DNA from: Begonia masoniana
Taxonomy: Eukaryota; Streptophyta; Magnoliopsida; Cucurbitales; Begoniaceae
Assembly: GCA_022432975.1 (NCBI GenBank)
Contig: CM039502.1
Location: 29,631,133-29,695,132, forward strand
DNA: 64,000 bases
Direction: 5' to 3'
Numbering within the stretch: position 1 is the first letter of the stretch; the number at the start of each line of letters is the position of its first letter. A program made the position numbers and the translations under genes. Positions 36,342 through 47,468 of this stretch are shown here, in pieces. The notes beneath the pieces are model-generated. The model did no database searches and was not told where the DNA came from. It worked only from the letters and a program-made list of their open reading frames with translations.

Positions 36342-37557
36342 TTTTTGCCAGTTCCCCTATAAGCTCCACTTAATTCTACTGCCACTGTAACTTAATGCTC
36401 TGTACTGTTACCGTATTTCTGAAAAACTGCATGCATAGCATTTTGCATCACTGCATTCTGATTATGTTCTTACTGAGTTTTAGACTCATAGGTGAACTCT
36501 CTGATGTAGGTACTGAACATGAAATCGAGGACCTTGTTCCTCAAAATGATGATCTGATGTAATGGTGGATCGAGCTCACAGGGTGGTTGCTGCAGTTAGA
36601 CACAATTTTCTGTCCCGAGGTTTAAGTCTTAGTCTTTTAAGAAATGTTCATATCTGTAAAATCTTCTGAAATTCTGGTGTGTTTATTTTAAAACTCTGTT
36701 GAGGTCCTGTGTTTTGTCTTAAAAACTCTGTAGGAAATTCTGTTGGACGTATATATAATGTATAAGTTCTGATGATCGAGTTTCAAATCTCTGTTGACAG
36801 TTGTTAGTTGTTTCCTGTGAAATGTCTTGAAAACATTCTGGAACTGCTTGAGTTCTCCCTTTTCAGGTCATGCATGGATGGTCTCGAATTTTAGAGCTAT
36901 CCATGCAGTTTGTTTTCTTGAAATCTGTCATTTGTAATGAAGGTCTGAAACCTGTATGCCTTCTGTTGTGCTCGAGAACCATGTTTTGAATTGGTTTGAG
37001 AATTTAAGACTTTCATGTTTTTTGTTCCTTAAGCTCTCTGTCTATATGTTTTCTGTTAAAAGTTGTCAAATTCTGCCCCTTTTAAACTGCATCTTCCGAT
37101 CACGTTTAATGCATCCACCGATAGTCACTGTCCACATTTTGTCTTATCTCATCCACCGGTGAACAGTTGATTTCATCAGTCTTAGTTACTTCTGCCGGTT
37201 TCATCTGTCTCTCAGTTTAACTTCATCTTCCGACGACATCATCTCCTCTTCCGATGACGTCACCATAGCTTTTCTTCTGCCGATTACGTTTACTGCCTTT
37301 ATCTGCCGATGACGTCATCACATCTTCCGATGACGTCATCACATAATTTGATTTCGTTTAATGTCTGCATCTACCGTCTGACGTCATCTCCTCTTCCGAT
37401 GACGTCATCCACTGTTTTCATCTCCTGCCGATTTCGTTTAATGCATACATCTTCCGGTGACGTCATCTATCTTCCGATGATGTCATCACCTTCTGCCGAT
37501 TTTGTTTACTATCTGTATCTGCCGATGACATCTTCACATTTTCCGGTTGACACCATC

Positions 37558-38172
37558 CATCTTCCGGCTGACGTCATCACCTCATCCGATCTCAGCTGCT
37601 GTCTGTTCCTTCGGCTGACGTCATCTCCGCTTCTGCCTTTGCATTTATATCTTCCGGCTGCGTCATCCAAGTCTTCCGCCCAGTTTTAAACTAAGTTTTC
37701 CTCCAGATTTCTGCCTATACCTTCTGACTTCATTCCTTGTTTTTCTGCTGTTATTTTACTCTGTTACTCACTGTAGTTTTCTCCCCTCGGTAAAGCTATG
37801 CTCTTTTAGGGTTTGCGTTGTGCAGTGACAGTGATGTTTTCTTCATTCGGTTCTGTTTTCCATTAAAGTTTTAAAAGTTCACTTGGCTTTCATAAGTTGT
37901 TCCAGTACCGCTGTCTATTCTGTTATGTAAAAAAAAAAAATTAGTCACCGTTTCCGTCCACTGTCCCGAGTGATGGATCCGATCCCAGACTCCGATCGGT
38001 TCGGTTTTGGGCTGTCACAGAGAGAGGGAAAACCATAGTGATATTATTGCTCAGGGTATTTTTACAAATGAGGGTTTCAACCGATTGATTAGATTGAAGA
38101 TGATTTTTTAACATCAGTTGGCAGAAAAAAGATGGACAAAAAAATTGAGGGCTTTCTAGGAGATATTTTGTC
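37558..38172 (+). repeat. Duplicated block, copy 1 (LTR end plus copia flank)
   Basis: Contains the last about 460 bp of the LTR, the GAGAG target site and about 150 bp of the copia relic. The partner is 39172-39785. The pair differs mostly by single-base insertions and deletions, many in homopolymers (GTTTCCG/GTTTTCCG, CCCGAG/CCCGGAG, CGGTTC/CGGGTTC), a pattern typical of unpolished long-read sequence. Confidence 0.85.
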
Positions 38173-38176
38173 CATT

Positions 38177-39192
38177 CGTCATCACATCTTCCGATGACGT
38201 CATCACATCTTCCGATGACGTCATCACATCTTCCGATGACGTCATCACATCTTCCGATGACGTCATCACATCTTCCGATGACGTCATCACATCTTCCGAT
38301 GACGTCATCACATCTTCCGATGACGTCATCACATCTTCCGATGACGTCATCACATCTTCCGATGACGTCATCACATCTTCCGATGACGTCATCACATCTT
38401 CCGATGACGTCATCACATCTTCCGATGACGTCATCACATCTTCCGATGACGTCATCACATCTTCCGATGACGTCATCACATCTTCCGATGACGTCATCAC
38501 ATCTTCCGATGACGTCATCACATCTTCCGATGACGTCATCACATCTTCCGATGACGTCATCACATCTTCCGATGACGTCATCACATCTTCCGATGACGTC
38601 ATCACATCTTCCGATGACGTCATCACATCTTCCGATGACGTCATCACATCTTCCGATGACGTCATCACATCTTCCGATGACGTCATCACATCTTCCGATG
38701 ACGTCATCACATCTTCCGATGACGTCATCACATCTTCCGATGACGTCATCACATCTTCCGATGACGTCATCACATCTTCCGATGACGTCATCACATCTTC
38801 CGATGACGTCATCACATCTTCCGATGACGTCATCACATCTTCCGATGACGTCATCACATCTTCCGATGACGTCATCACATCTTCCGATGACGTCATCACA
38901 TCTTCCGATGACGTCATCACATCTTCCGATGACGTCATCACATCTTCCGATGACGTCATCACATCTTCCGATGACGTCATCACATCTTCCGATGACGTCA
39001 TCACATCTTCCGATGACGTCATCACATCTTCCGATGACGTCATCACATCTTCCGATGACGTCATCACATCTTCCGATGACGTCATCACATCTTCCGATGA
39101 CGTCATCACATCTTCCGATGACGTCATCACATCTTCCGATGACGTCATCACATCTTCCGATGACGTCATCACATCTTCCGGCTGACGTCATC
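38177..39192. repeat. 21-bp tandem array, about 48 copies, with TGACGTCA palindrome
   Basis: Unit starts CATCTTCCGATGACGTCA. Units appear identical throughout. Each contains the palindrome TGACGTCA, the core recognised by many bZIP factors (TGA and CRE type). Because 21 is divisible by 3, frames on both strands stay open for over 330 codons. These are not genes. The array lies between the two copies of the duplicated block, starting abruptly after copia sequence at 38176. Confidence 0.95.
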
Positions 39193-39785
39193 ACCTATCC
39201 GATCTCAGCTGCTGTCTGTTCCTTCCGGCTGACGTCATCTCCGCTTCTGCCTTTGCATTTATATCTTCCGGCTGACGTCATCCAAGTCTTCCGCCCAGTT
39301 TTAAACTAAGTTTTCCTCCAGATTTCTGCCTATACCTTCTGACTTCATTCCTTGTTTTTCTGCTGTTATTTATACTCTGTTACTCACTGTAGTTTCTCCC
39401 CTCTGTAAAGCTATGCTCTTTTAGGGTTTGCATTGACAGTGCATGTTTTCTGTCATTCGGTTCTGTTTTCCATTAAAGTTTTAAAAGTTCACTTGGCTTT
39501 CATAAGTTGTTCCAGTAACGCTGTCTATTCTGTTTATGTAAAAAAAAAAATTAGTCACCGTTTTCCGTCCACTGTCCCGGAGTGATGGATCCGATCCCAG
39601 ACTCCGATCGGGTTCGGTTTTGGGCTGTCACAGAGAGAGGAAAACCATAGTGATATTATTGCTCAGGGTATTTTTACAAATGATGGTTTCAACCGATTGA
39701 TTAGATTGAAGATGATTTTTTAACATCAGTGGCAGAAAAAAGATGGACAAAAAATTGAGGGCTTTCTAGGAGATATTTTGTCCAT
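39172..39785 (+). repeat. Duplicated block, copy 2
   Basis: Partner of 37558-38172. Runs on into the copia RT relic without a break, so this copy has the native right flank. Confidence 0.85.
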
Positions 39786-40330
39786 GTGTTTATGATACTT
39801 TTAGATGAGGTAGAAGTAGAAACTTACGAGGATGTTATGTGTTCTAAACAAAAACACAATGATAAAAGTCATGCTGAAGAAATAAATTTTTTGCATAAGA
39901 AAAAGTTGCCTAAGAACAAGCTAGCTTTGAAAAATAAATGGGTCTACATATTAAAGTCTGACAATGATTGCTCACAACTAAGTTATAAAACTAGATTGGT
40001 TGTGAAAGAATATAGTGAGAAGAAAAATGTTGATTTTGATGAAATTTTCTCTTTAGTTGTGAATATAACATTTCTAAGAATAGTTCTGGGTTTAGTTGTT
40101 TCTTTGAATATCGAGATTCAACAACTTGATGTGAAGATGTGTTTCTTCATAAAGATTTGAAAGAAGAAATATCCAAAGAGGTTCAAAGTCAAAGAAAAAT
40201 GACATCTTATTTGTAGACTAAAAAAAAGCTTATATAACTCGAAGCAAACACTGACATAGTGGTATAAAAAAATTTAAATCTTTCATGACAATTACATGAT
40301 AAACCTTTAAGTTATTTTAGGATTCTCTAG

Positions 40331-40730
40331 CAACTTTGTTCTGCATGACTTGGCCATTACATTGACATTAAGTTGAAATGCAATCTTTATTCTTCCTTCT
40401 CGAAGTTTAAAATGCCACTTAAAAGTCGATGCATGTATTGAAAAAAACAATATTGCTATTTATTATGTAAGTGATTCTTGTACGTGTTTCTTTCATATTT
40501 ATATATTAAAAAAATTATCTTAATATTATTATTTAAAAGTGGATTTTGTACTAAAAATAAAAAGGTAATTTACATGAAAAATTGAAAAATTATGAACTTG
40601 TGGTCATTAAAAAAATAAATACTGAATTATTTTTGTTAACAAAAAAAACTTTAAACTATCAATTATATATATATATATTAAAAAAAAAAAAAAAACTCTA
40701 ACAAGTTCTCCTGGTCTTGAGAATGGGAGC
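40331..40730. other. AT-rich sequence, no gene
   Basis: Very AT-rich with a TA run at about 40660-40678 and a run of A at 40680-40695. No ORF or recognisable motif. Possibly the decayed downstream part of the copia relic. Confidence 0.5.
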
Positions 40731-41310
40731 CCGTTTCGAGGAGAAATTTCAAAATATTACTGGTTATTTCAGAAAATATATCAAACGATATCGGTTTTTT
40801 CTGAAACTTTCACCACATGTCCACCATATTATGGGAAGAAATTCTAGAAAGTCTCGTATTTTTTAACATTTTCACGATTTATCTAATTATTACGTCTACT
40901 AGCCGTTTTTCAACTTCAATTGACTGTATAAGTAGAGTCTATTTGGAAAGTTTCATAAATGTTGGATGATGTACATAATTTTAATGAATTATTCTGTAAA
41001 AGAGACGTAAAACATCATGATAAATCGTGAAAGTGTTTAAAATTACGAAACTTTTCAGAATTTCTTTTTATGATATGATGAACATGTGATAAAAATTTTA
41101 AAAAATCTGATATTGTTTGGTATATTTTATGAGATAGCCTTTAATATTTTGGAGATTTTCTTCAGAAATGGGCTCCTGTTTTAGAGAATTTTTAAAATAT
41201 TAGTGATTATGTCAGAAAATATACGAAACGATCTTGAATTTTTTTGAAATTTTTATCACATGTCCATCATATCATAGGAAAACATTTTGAAAAGTTTCAT
41301 AGATTTTAGA
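40731..41310. repeat. Fold-back repeat with a third direct copy
   Basis: Left arm about 40731-40905 (GGGAGCCCGTTTCGAGGAGA) pairs with right arm about 41005-41185 in inverted orientation, with mismatches and a loop of about 100 bp. A further direct copy of the left arm begins at about 41168 and ends near 41310. Shared words: AAAATATA(C/T)CAAACGAT, TCACATGTCCA(C/T)CATAT. It could be a MITE or fold-back transposon. I found no clear target duplication. Confidence 0.65.
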
Positions 41311-41657
41311 TGTAATAACCAGCATTTTTTGCCAGGAAATTATCACTCGAATTATCGAACGGGATTAGGTTTATATTAATATAATGAATATTTTGATGAA
41401 ATTAGTTAGGATGTTTAGTGGAAAACTAAACAAAAGTGTAACCAAAACAAATCATTTAGTTAGAAAACCAATGGAGGGGCAGTATTGGTAGGAATTAAGA
41501 TTGGTGGGATGAAGTCAATGGATGAGAGCTAAGTGTCCAGGCTTGTTGAAGAAGCCAAGACCCCCTCTCTCATTCTCTTCTCTACGTGAAACCCTCCTCA
41601 TTTCTCTTCTCTGTTTCTCTCCACTCCTCTCTACATTCTCTCTCCCAGACGACGAAT
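41311..41657 (+). mobile_element. Outermost family-3 LTR, left piece
   Basis: Starts TGTAATAACCAGC, matching the family-3 LTR start (TGTAACACCCGG...TTTGCC), with a TATATTAATATAA box about 65 bp in and the ACGTGAAACCCTC first-exon text also found at 35600. Interrupted at 41658 within the first exon. Continues at 63625. Confidence 0.8.
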
Positions 41658-41919
41658 TGTAACAACCAGTTTTACGGGTTTTAGATTTTTACCTATACAA
41701 TGGCATTTTCGTAGATAAAGCCAATTAAGTCGTTTCGCGAACGGTGAGTTCTATTGGAACTCTATGAATGAATTTGAGTCTTTGGTGGAATAAGAGAAAT
41801 TTGGAGAAAACGATTAGATAGACAAAAATAACGAAATAGATAATGAAATAATAGAAAATCAAGTCAGGGCAAAACAGTAATTACTAAGTTAAGTTTTATA
41901 AAATACTAAAAACACTCTC

Positions 41920-44900
41920 TGTGAAAACCCCCGACCCGATCAGGGTCCGAGGAGCCATCACTCCAGACATTTTACAGAAAACGAGACTATTATTATTTTT
42001 TTGAACATTATACTTTTAAAACATTGACAGAGAGAGAGAGTGTTCTCTGGAGTAGAAATCATAACGGGAAAGAAAACAGCTAAAACCAAACTGCAGGATG
42101 AATTACAGAATACTTAAAACAGAATCAGAAGACATGTACAATTTTAAACCACAGAAATAACAGACCGAAGAAAACAGGGAGACAGATGTAAACTAAACTT
42201 TGGACATTTAGAATATCAGGCAAGGAGAAATCTGAAGAGTGCAGGAAGGAATGTAAAAAGAATCTGAATAACAGTTTTAAATGGCAGCAGAAAACAAAAA
42301 ATAAAGGCGAAAGACATAGGCAAAAGACTGGTGGGAAAAATCTATCGGATGATGTAGTTTTGAAAGTAGAAGCAGAGATGACGTCCGTCGGAAGATACAG
42401 GCAGCAGACGAAATCGGATGAGGAGATGACGTCAGCTGGAAGATGGATGACGTCAAGGCGGAAGACATAGGCAGCAAATGAAATCGGATGAAGGGATGAC
42501 ATCAGCCGGAAGATGGATGACGTCAGCTGGAAGATACAGGCGGCAGATGGAACCGGAGGATGTAAACAGTGGGTGACGTCATCAGAAGAGGAGATGACGT
42601 CAGACGGAAGATGCAGGCAGCAGATGGAATCAGATGAGGTAAACAGTGGGTGATGTCATCGGAAGAGGAGATGACGTCAGACGGAAGATGCAGGCAGCAG
42701 ATGGAATCGGATGAGGTGATGACATCAGCCGGAAGATGGATGACATCAACCGGAAGATACAGACATTAAACGTAATCGGCAGAAGAAAGCCTAAGGCAGA
42801 AACACTGTTTGGCAGTGGATATGAATAAGACAAAATATGAATAGTATCAATCGGTAGACATAGTTTCAAAGGCAAAATTTACAACTTTTGACAGGAAGAC
42901 ACACAGACAGAGAGCATAAAACAGAAGACCTAAAAGTCTCAGATTCTCAAACCACTTCAAAACATGGTTCTTGAGCACAACAGAAGGTATAACAGAAACT
43001 TAAGAATAATCACACTGCATAGATAGCTCAAAAACCCGAGACCATCCATGCATAGACTAACAGAAAATATTCCAAACCATTTCAGAATACTTCAGAACTT
43101 AATCCAACTGTCAAATACAGCACAAACAGAAGGCATGAAAGTTGTAGACCTTCAATACCCGATTCTAAACAAGGTTGTAGAACATACTTTACAATTGACA
43201 GATTCAAAGAAACAGACTGCATGGATAGTCCTAAAACCAGAAGTCATCCATGCACAAACTGACAGAAAATATTCCCAAACAATTCCAGAACATTTAGAAC
43301 ATGAATTCAACTGTCAAATACAGTAGTTTTTAAAACTTAAACATCAAAATCTGTGCATTGTTTTAAAATCTAAGGATCAGTACAGAACCTAACATTACAA
43401 AATTCCCAGCAGAGTTTTTAAACAAAACACAGGACTATAACAGAGTTTTAAAACAAAACACCAGAATTCCAGAAGAGTTTACATATATGAACTCTACTTT
43501 AAAGACTTAAACCTCAAGACAGAAAACTATGTCTGGCTGCAGCAACCACCCCGAGAGCTCGAACCACCAACCACCTATTCATCAGACTGAGGCACAAAGT
43601 CCTCATTTTCGGGTTCAGTACCTACATCAGGGAGTTCACCTATGAGTTTAAAACTCAGTAAGAACATATATAAATGCAGTGATGCGTATGCTATGCATGG
43701 ACTTTCAGAAATACGGTGACAGTACAATACATTACATTTCAGTGGTAGAGGGGTATAAGTGGAGCTTATAAGGGAACTGACAATCAGTAGAATCAGTGAG
43801 TGCACAATAGGCACATACAATAATACAGTATACATATATATAACTGTACAGTAACAGTGGGTCCGTCCCTGTCCCGCACTGTAACACGCGGTTCTATCGA
43901 ACCAGCTCTCTTTTATTGTAAATGGTATAAATTTTATTAGGCAATAATTAAAGTAGGGTTATTGAGTGACTAGACAAGGGTATAAGAGTAAATTGGAAAT
44001 TTCAAAAGTGGATAACCTATTTAAGGGAAGGGGTTTAGCGATTTATGCACTGTAGCCGCCACTGTTTCATCATTTATTCCTTTTCGATATCCAGCTCAAG
44101 CTTAGGGAGCCCTGGGCGATTCTTCCACCAGATCCTTATTCTATCTAGGTAAGTTTTCCTCATTTCTTATATTTTAGCAGTAAGATAGCCGATGGAGTAC
44201 AATGTGAGGATTTTGAGGATGCTGTAGGTGAGTGTTAGTTTCGGTTTAGTGCAGTATCGAGAATGCATTATGACCTGAGTTCTCAAATTAGTTTCCTTAG
44301 GTTTCTGGTTGACTAGGATGAAGTTTAGTGAAGGTTTAAATAATGTTCGGTTTATGGATTTAGGTTTGAGCAAGTTCCCGAGGGAGATTTCAACCAAACT
44401 TTCCAAGAGACCAAGTAAGTGAAGTATGCTTGTGCCTTCGGGCCTACATCACAAAACATTAGGATTTTGTTTACTTAAATGTGTCAATATGTCATGCATC
44501 ATATTTTAAAAGTATACGAAAATGAATTTGAATGCATGTTGGCATGGTAAGGAATGAACATAATGAAATAACTATGTGAATCAGATTTACTGTTAAGAGA
44601 AGTAGTCCGCCCCTTAATGAGACAGCGGATATTTAGACTTTGGGAAACTTGATCCGCTTCCCATCGAACAGGGGGATCAGAAACAGCTATGTGAATCAGA
44701 TTTACTGTTAAGGGAAGTAATCTGCCCCTTAATAAGTCAATGGATATTTATACTTTGGGAGAAGTCATCCAACTCCCAATTTCACAGGGGGATCAGATCA
44801 GAACGATGCATATACAACTAAGATGAGAAAGTAGAAACTGCATATTTAGGAATTTATGATTCAGCATTACATTACATTATTGCTTTACTTACTTAGCATT

Positions 44901-46835
44901 AGGCTAATAGATGAGTTTTGTGATGTAGGTGAAGAAGCGACAGCAGGTGTATTTACTGAGTTAGCTGAGGACTAGGCTGGTTGAAGGAGTGCAACTTTGC
45001 AATAATCTGGTAGTTGATGGGGCGGTTTAACTGATGTCAGTTGGTGTGAAGGTTTAATTGACAATGTTTCAATTTAAGTATGTTGGATTTTCATGACAGT
45101 AATAGTTTTAATGTTTCTGAACTCATCTTGAGATTTTCTTCCGGACAATTATACTCTGTTAGTGTTAATAGTGGTTTTACTAGATGTTGGAGTAGTGACC
45201 AAATTTAAGTGGTTTTGAATGAATTTTTAGTAAATTGCTCAAGTTCTCCTGGTAGTCGAAGTTTTCTTTGTTAGAGTGAAATTGTTATTGTCCTGTTGTC
45301 TATCGGATGATGTCTTCAGTATAGTTATCGGATAATGTCTTTAGTAAATCTATCGGATGATGTCTTCAGTATAGTCATCGGATGATGTCTTCAGTAAAGC
45401 CATCGGATGATGTCTTCAGTATTGTCTATCAGATGATGTAGTAAAGAATTTGTCGTCTAGTGATCGGCAGAGGCTGGATGAACGAATCATCCGGCTGACA
45501 TCATCGGTGGATGCGAGTAGCAAAACTTGTCGTTTTGTGATCGGTAGAGGTTGGATGAACGATTCATCCGGCTGACGTCATCCGGTGGAAACCTTCGGTC
45601 TATTTCTGCCCTTTTGTTGACTTCGCTCAGCGGATGATGTGTTTGACTTTTATGAACTAAGCATTTCACGCGTAAGCCATCGCCTCTTCCGGCCGAATTC
45701 TTTTCTTAATATTTTTTTTAACTGAATATTCGAACACTGTTTTATAGTTTTGCTTAACTTTGTTTTGCTCAAATGATTTCCGCTGCAATTTCTTTAAATG
45801 CTTTGAGGTTTTTGAAAATGTCAAATTTTGACTTTCGAGCGGAGTTTTAAATTTGGTCCGAATTTTTTTGTTATGTTCGGGTTTATGAGTAACAAACAGA
45901 GTTTGGGAAACTTGGGGGCGTTACACGCACTTAACCGGTTCATTTCAGTCAGATTTTATCTTGCTTAACTTCAAAACCGTGTACAGAAAATAGTTTTGCA
46001 TGAACTTTCGAAAAATCGTGTATGCATGAACATTTTCAGTGCTTACAATTAAAACAGCAGACAGCAGAAATAACACAACAAAACCTAAAGGAAAAACAGA
46101 CAACTCAGAATATAACTTCAACTTATCAACCCGAAACCTCTCGACAGTAGTAAAATCCTAGAGTCTCCGTGATGTAGGGCCTTAAGGGCCAACCTACGGA
46201 TATGAACTTACCTGTTTGCTGCAGAGTTGATGTTCTTGATCGTCTCGGTAATGCACAAACTTGTACATGCACGTAAGGAAAATAAACAAGCTGCAAATGT
46301 TAACTAATAACTTGGTAGAATCAGCAGCAACTCCTTTCAAACTCTTAGAAAACAACAACGTGTTTTCATCCAAAAACATTGAGGTTTTCACAAATATCGA
46401 AACTTTAAACTTCCACAAAACTCACATTTTCACTTTTCCAAACTTGCTAACTTAGCAGATCATTACCTTTACTGGAGAAGACAGGAGAATGGAAGTCTTT
46501 TGGAAAGGTTGAAATCGCCAGAAAGAGAGAAAATAGAGAGGAAAACAAGAAACAGAGAAGAGAAATGAGGATTTCACGTAGGAGGAAGAACATGGCTTCT
46601 TCAACAAATTGTCAAGTGTCAATCATCCATTGGCTTTCTCCCACCAACCTTAATTCCTTCCCAATTTACCCTTCCATTGGTTCTTGACTAAATTTGTTAA
46701 ATAAATTCTTCAACCTGGTTTTTCCATTAAACTCTCCGACAATTCATTAAAACATACATTAGATTTTATATAAAAATTCATCCCGCTAAATAATCCGGCG
46801 GAATAATTACAAGGGAAAAAATGCCGGGTCTTACA
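41920..46835 (-). repeat. 3' LTR of element D, split by a solo LTR
   Basis: Pieces 41920-43879 and 45926-46835, about 2.87 kb together. Left end TGTGAAAACCCCCGACCCG, right end CGGGTCTTACA. Its repeat zone (about 42340-42800) has degenerate 20-30-bp units with GATGACGTCAG and CGGAAGATG, unlike the 89-bp array in the 5' LTR. The exon-3 tail (43575-43621 on the minus strand) reads GTEPENEDFVPQSDE then stop. Confidence 0.9.
43880..45925 (+). mobile_element. Family-2 solo LTR
   Basis: 2046 bp, TGTAACACGCGG...GGGGGCGTTACA, perfect target duplication CGCAC (43875-43879 and 45926-45930). Same family as element C. Candidate introns 44149-44363 (donor TCTAG/GTAAGTT, acceptor GATTTAG/GTTTGAG) and 44415-44928 (514 bp, the same length as in element C; donor CCAA/GTAAGTG, acceptor GATGTAG/GTGAAG). 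Exon 2 (44364-44414) is open in frame with a 47-nt tail (44929-44975) that reads SEEATAGVFTELAED and stops. The repeat zone (45300-45640) has short CGGATGATGTCTTCAGTA units (about 5) and CGGCTGACGTCATC words. Confidence 0.9.
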
Positions 46836-46851
46836 TTCCACCCACCTTAAC
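46836..46851 (-). other. Polypurine tract of element D
   Basis: Minus strand GTTAAGGTGGGTGGAA, abutting the 3' LTR boundary at 46835. Confidence 0.8.
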
Positions 46852-47468
46852 AAAAATTTTGTCCCCAAAATTTGCCTAAGCAAAAAGGTCTGGATATTGG
46901 GCCCTAACATCATGTTGTCTTTCCCATGTGGCTTCCTCCACACCATGATTGCGCCACAAAACCTTCACCAATGGGACTACCTTATTGCGTAACAGCTTGA
47001 GTGAAATATCCACTATACGTATGGGCCTTTCTTCGTACGTCAACGTTGGCATGATATCAAAGTCCACCTGCTTCATGATCTGAGTTGGATCTCGTACACA
47101 CTTCGTCAGCATCGAAACATGAAAGACATTGTGGACCCCATCCATCGACGCTGGCAACTGTAGTCTATAGGCCATGCTTCCCACACGCTTCAAGATGGGA
47201 AAAGGGCCAACGAATCGTGGGCTGAGTTTCCCTTTCTTACCGAATCTCATTACGCCCTTGGAAGGTGACACTTTCAGGAATACTTCATCGCCCTCAGCGA
47301 ACTCTAAGTCTCTTCTTCTATGGTCCGCATAACTCTTCTGCCGACTCTGAGCAATCTTTATTCGTTGTTTGATAGCAGCTATCACCTCGGACATCTGTTG
47401 TAATATCTCAGGGCCGATAAGCTTAGTTTCTCCGACCTCATCCCAACACAATGGGGATCTACACTTTC

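Larger units (their letters stand above)
35363..39632 (+). mobile_element. Family-3 solo LTR in copia relic (right part duplicated)
   Basis: Starts TGTAACACCCGG at 35363 after GAGAG (35358-35362). Ends GCTGTCACA at 39632 followed by GAGAG (39633-39637). A second copy of the end plus GAGAG lies at 38019/38020-38024. Excluding the duplication the LTR is about 2.66 kb. Candidate introns 35722-35924 (donor CCAAG/GTAATA, acceptor TTTCAG/CAACAG) and 35979-36509 (donor ACAG/GTAAGTT, acceptor GATGTAG/GTACTG), with GGCCCTTAAGGCC and CTACATCA at 36001-36020. TGACGTCA words are dense from 37180. No coding region, so it is a solo LTR of element D's family. Confidence 0.85.
32767..40330 (+). pseudogene. 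Tnt1-like Ty1/copia gag-pol relic, split in pieces
   Basis: Pieces 32767-34230, 35327-35362 and 39638-40330. The first starts within Gag at a CCHC-like knuckle (CFHCEEPEHIKK), continues to a copia protease (IIDSGISYVML, D-S-G kept), then integrase: a GAG-pre-integrase part (ELWHKWFGQISDNGF), a core with VDNGGEC near 33705, and FGCSAYVHV near 33990. Stops and shifts are frequent (about 32860, 33089, 33669, 33805, 33955). The third piece is the start of copia RT (NKWVYILKSDNDCSQLSYKTRLVVKE, IEIQQLDVK), ending near 40330 without the FADD-type catalytic box or RNase H. No LTRs could be assigned. Order Gag-PR-IN-RT identifies Ty1/copia. It is older than everything inserted in it. Confidence 0.85.

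Noticed and set aside
37941..39309. Frames of 338-417 codons on both strands (MTSSEDV, RCDDVIG, MTSSHLP repeats)
   Set aside because: Created by the 21-bp array: a unit length divisible by 3 with no stop stays open in several frames at once.
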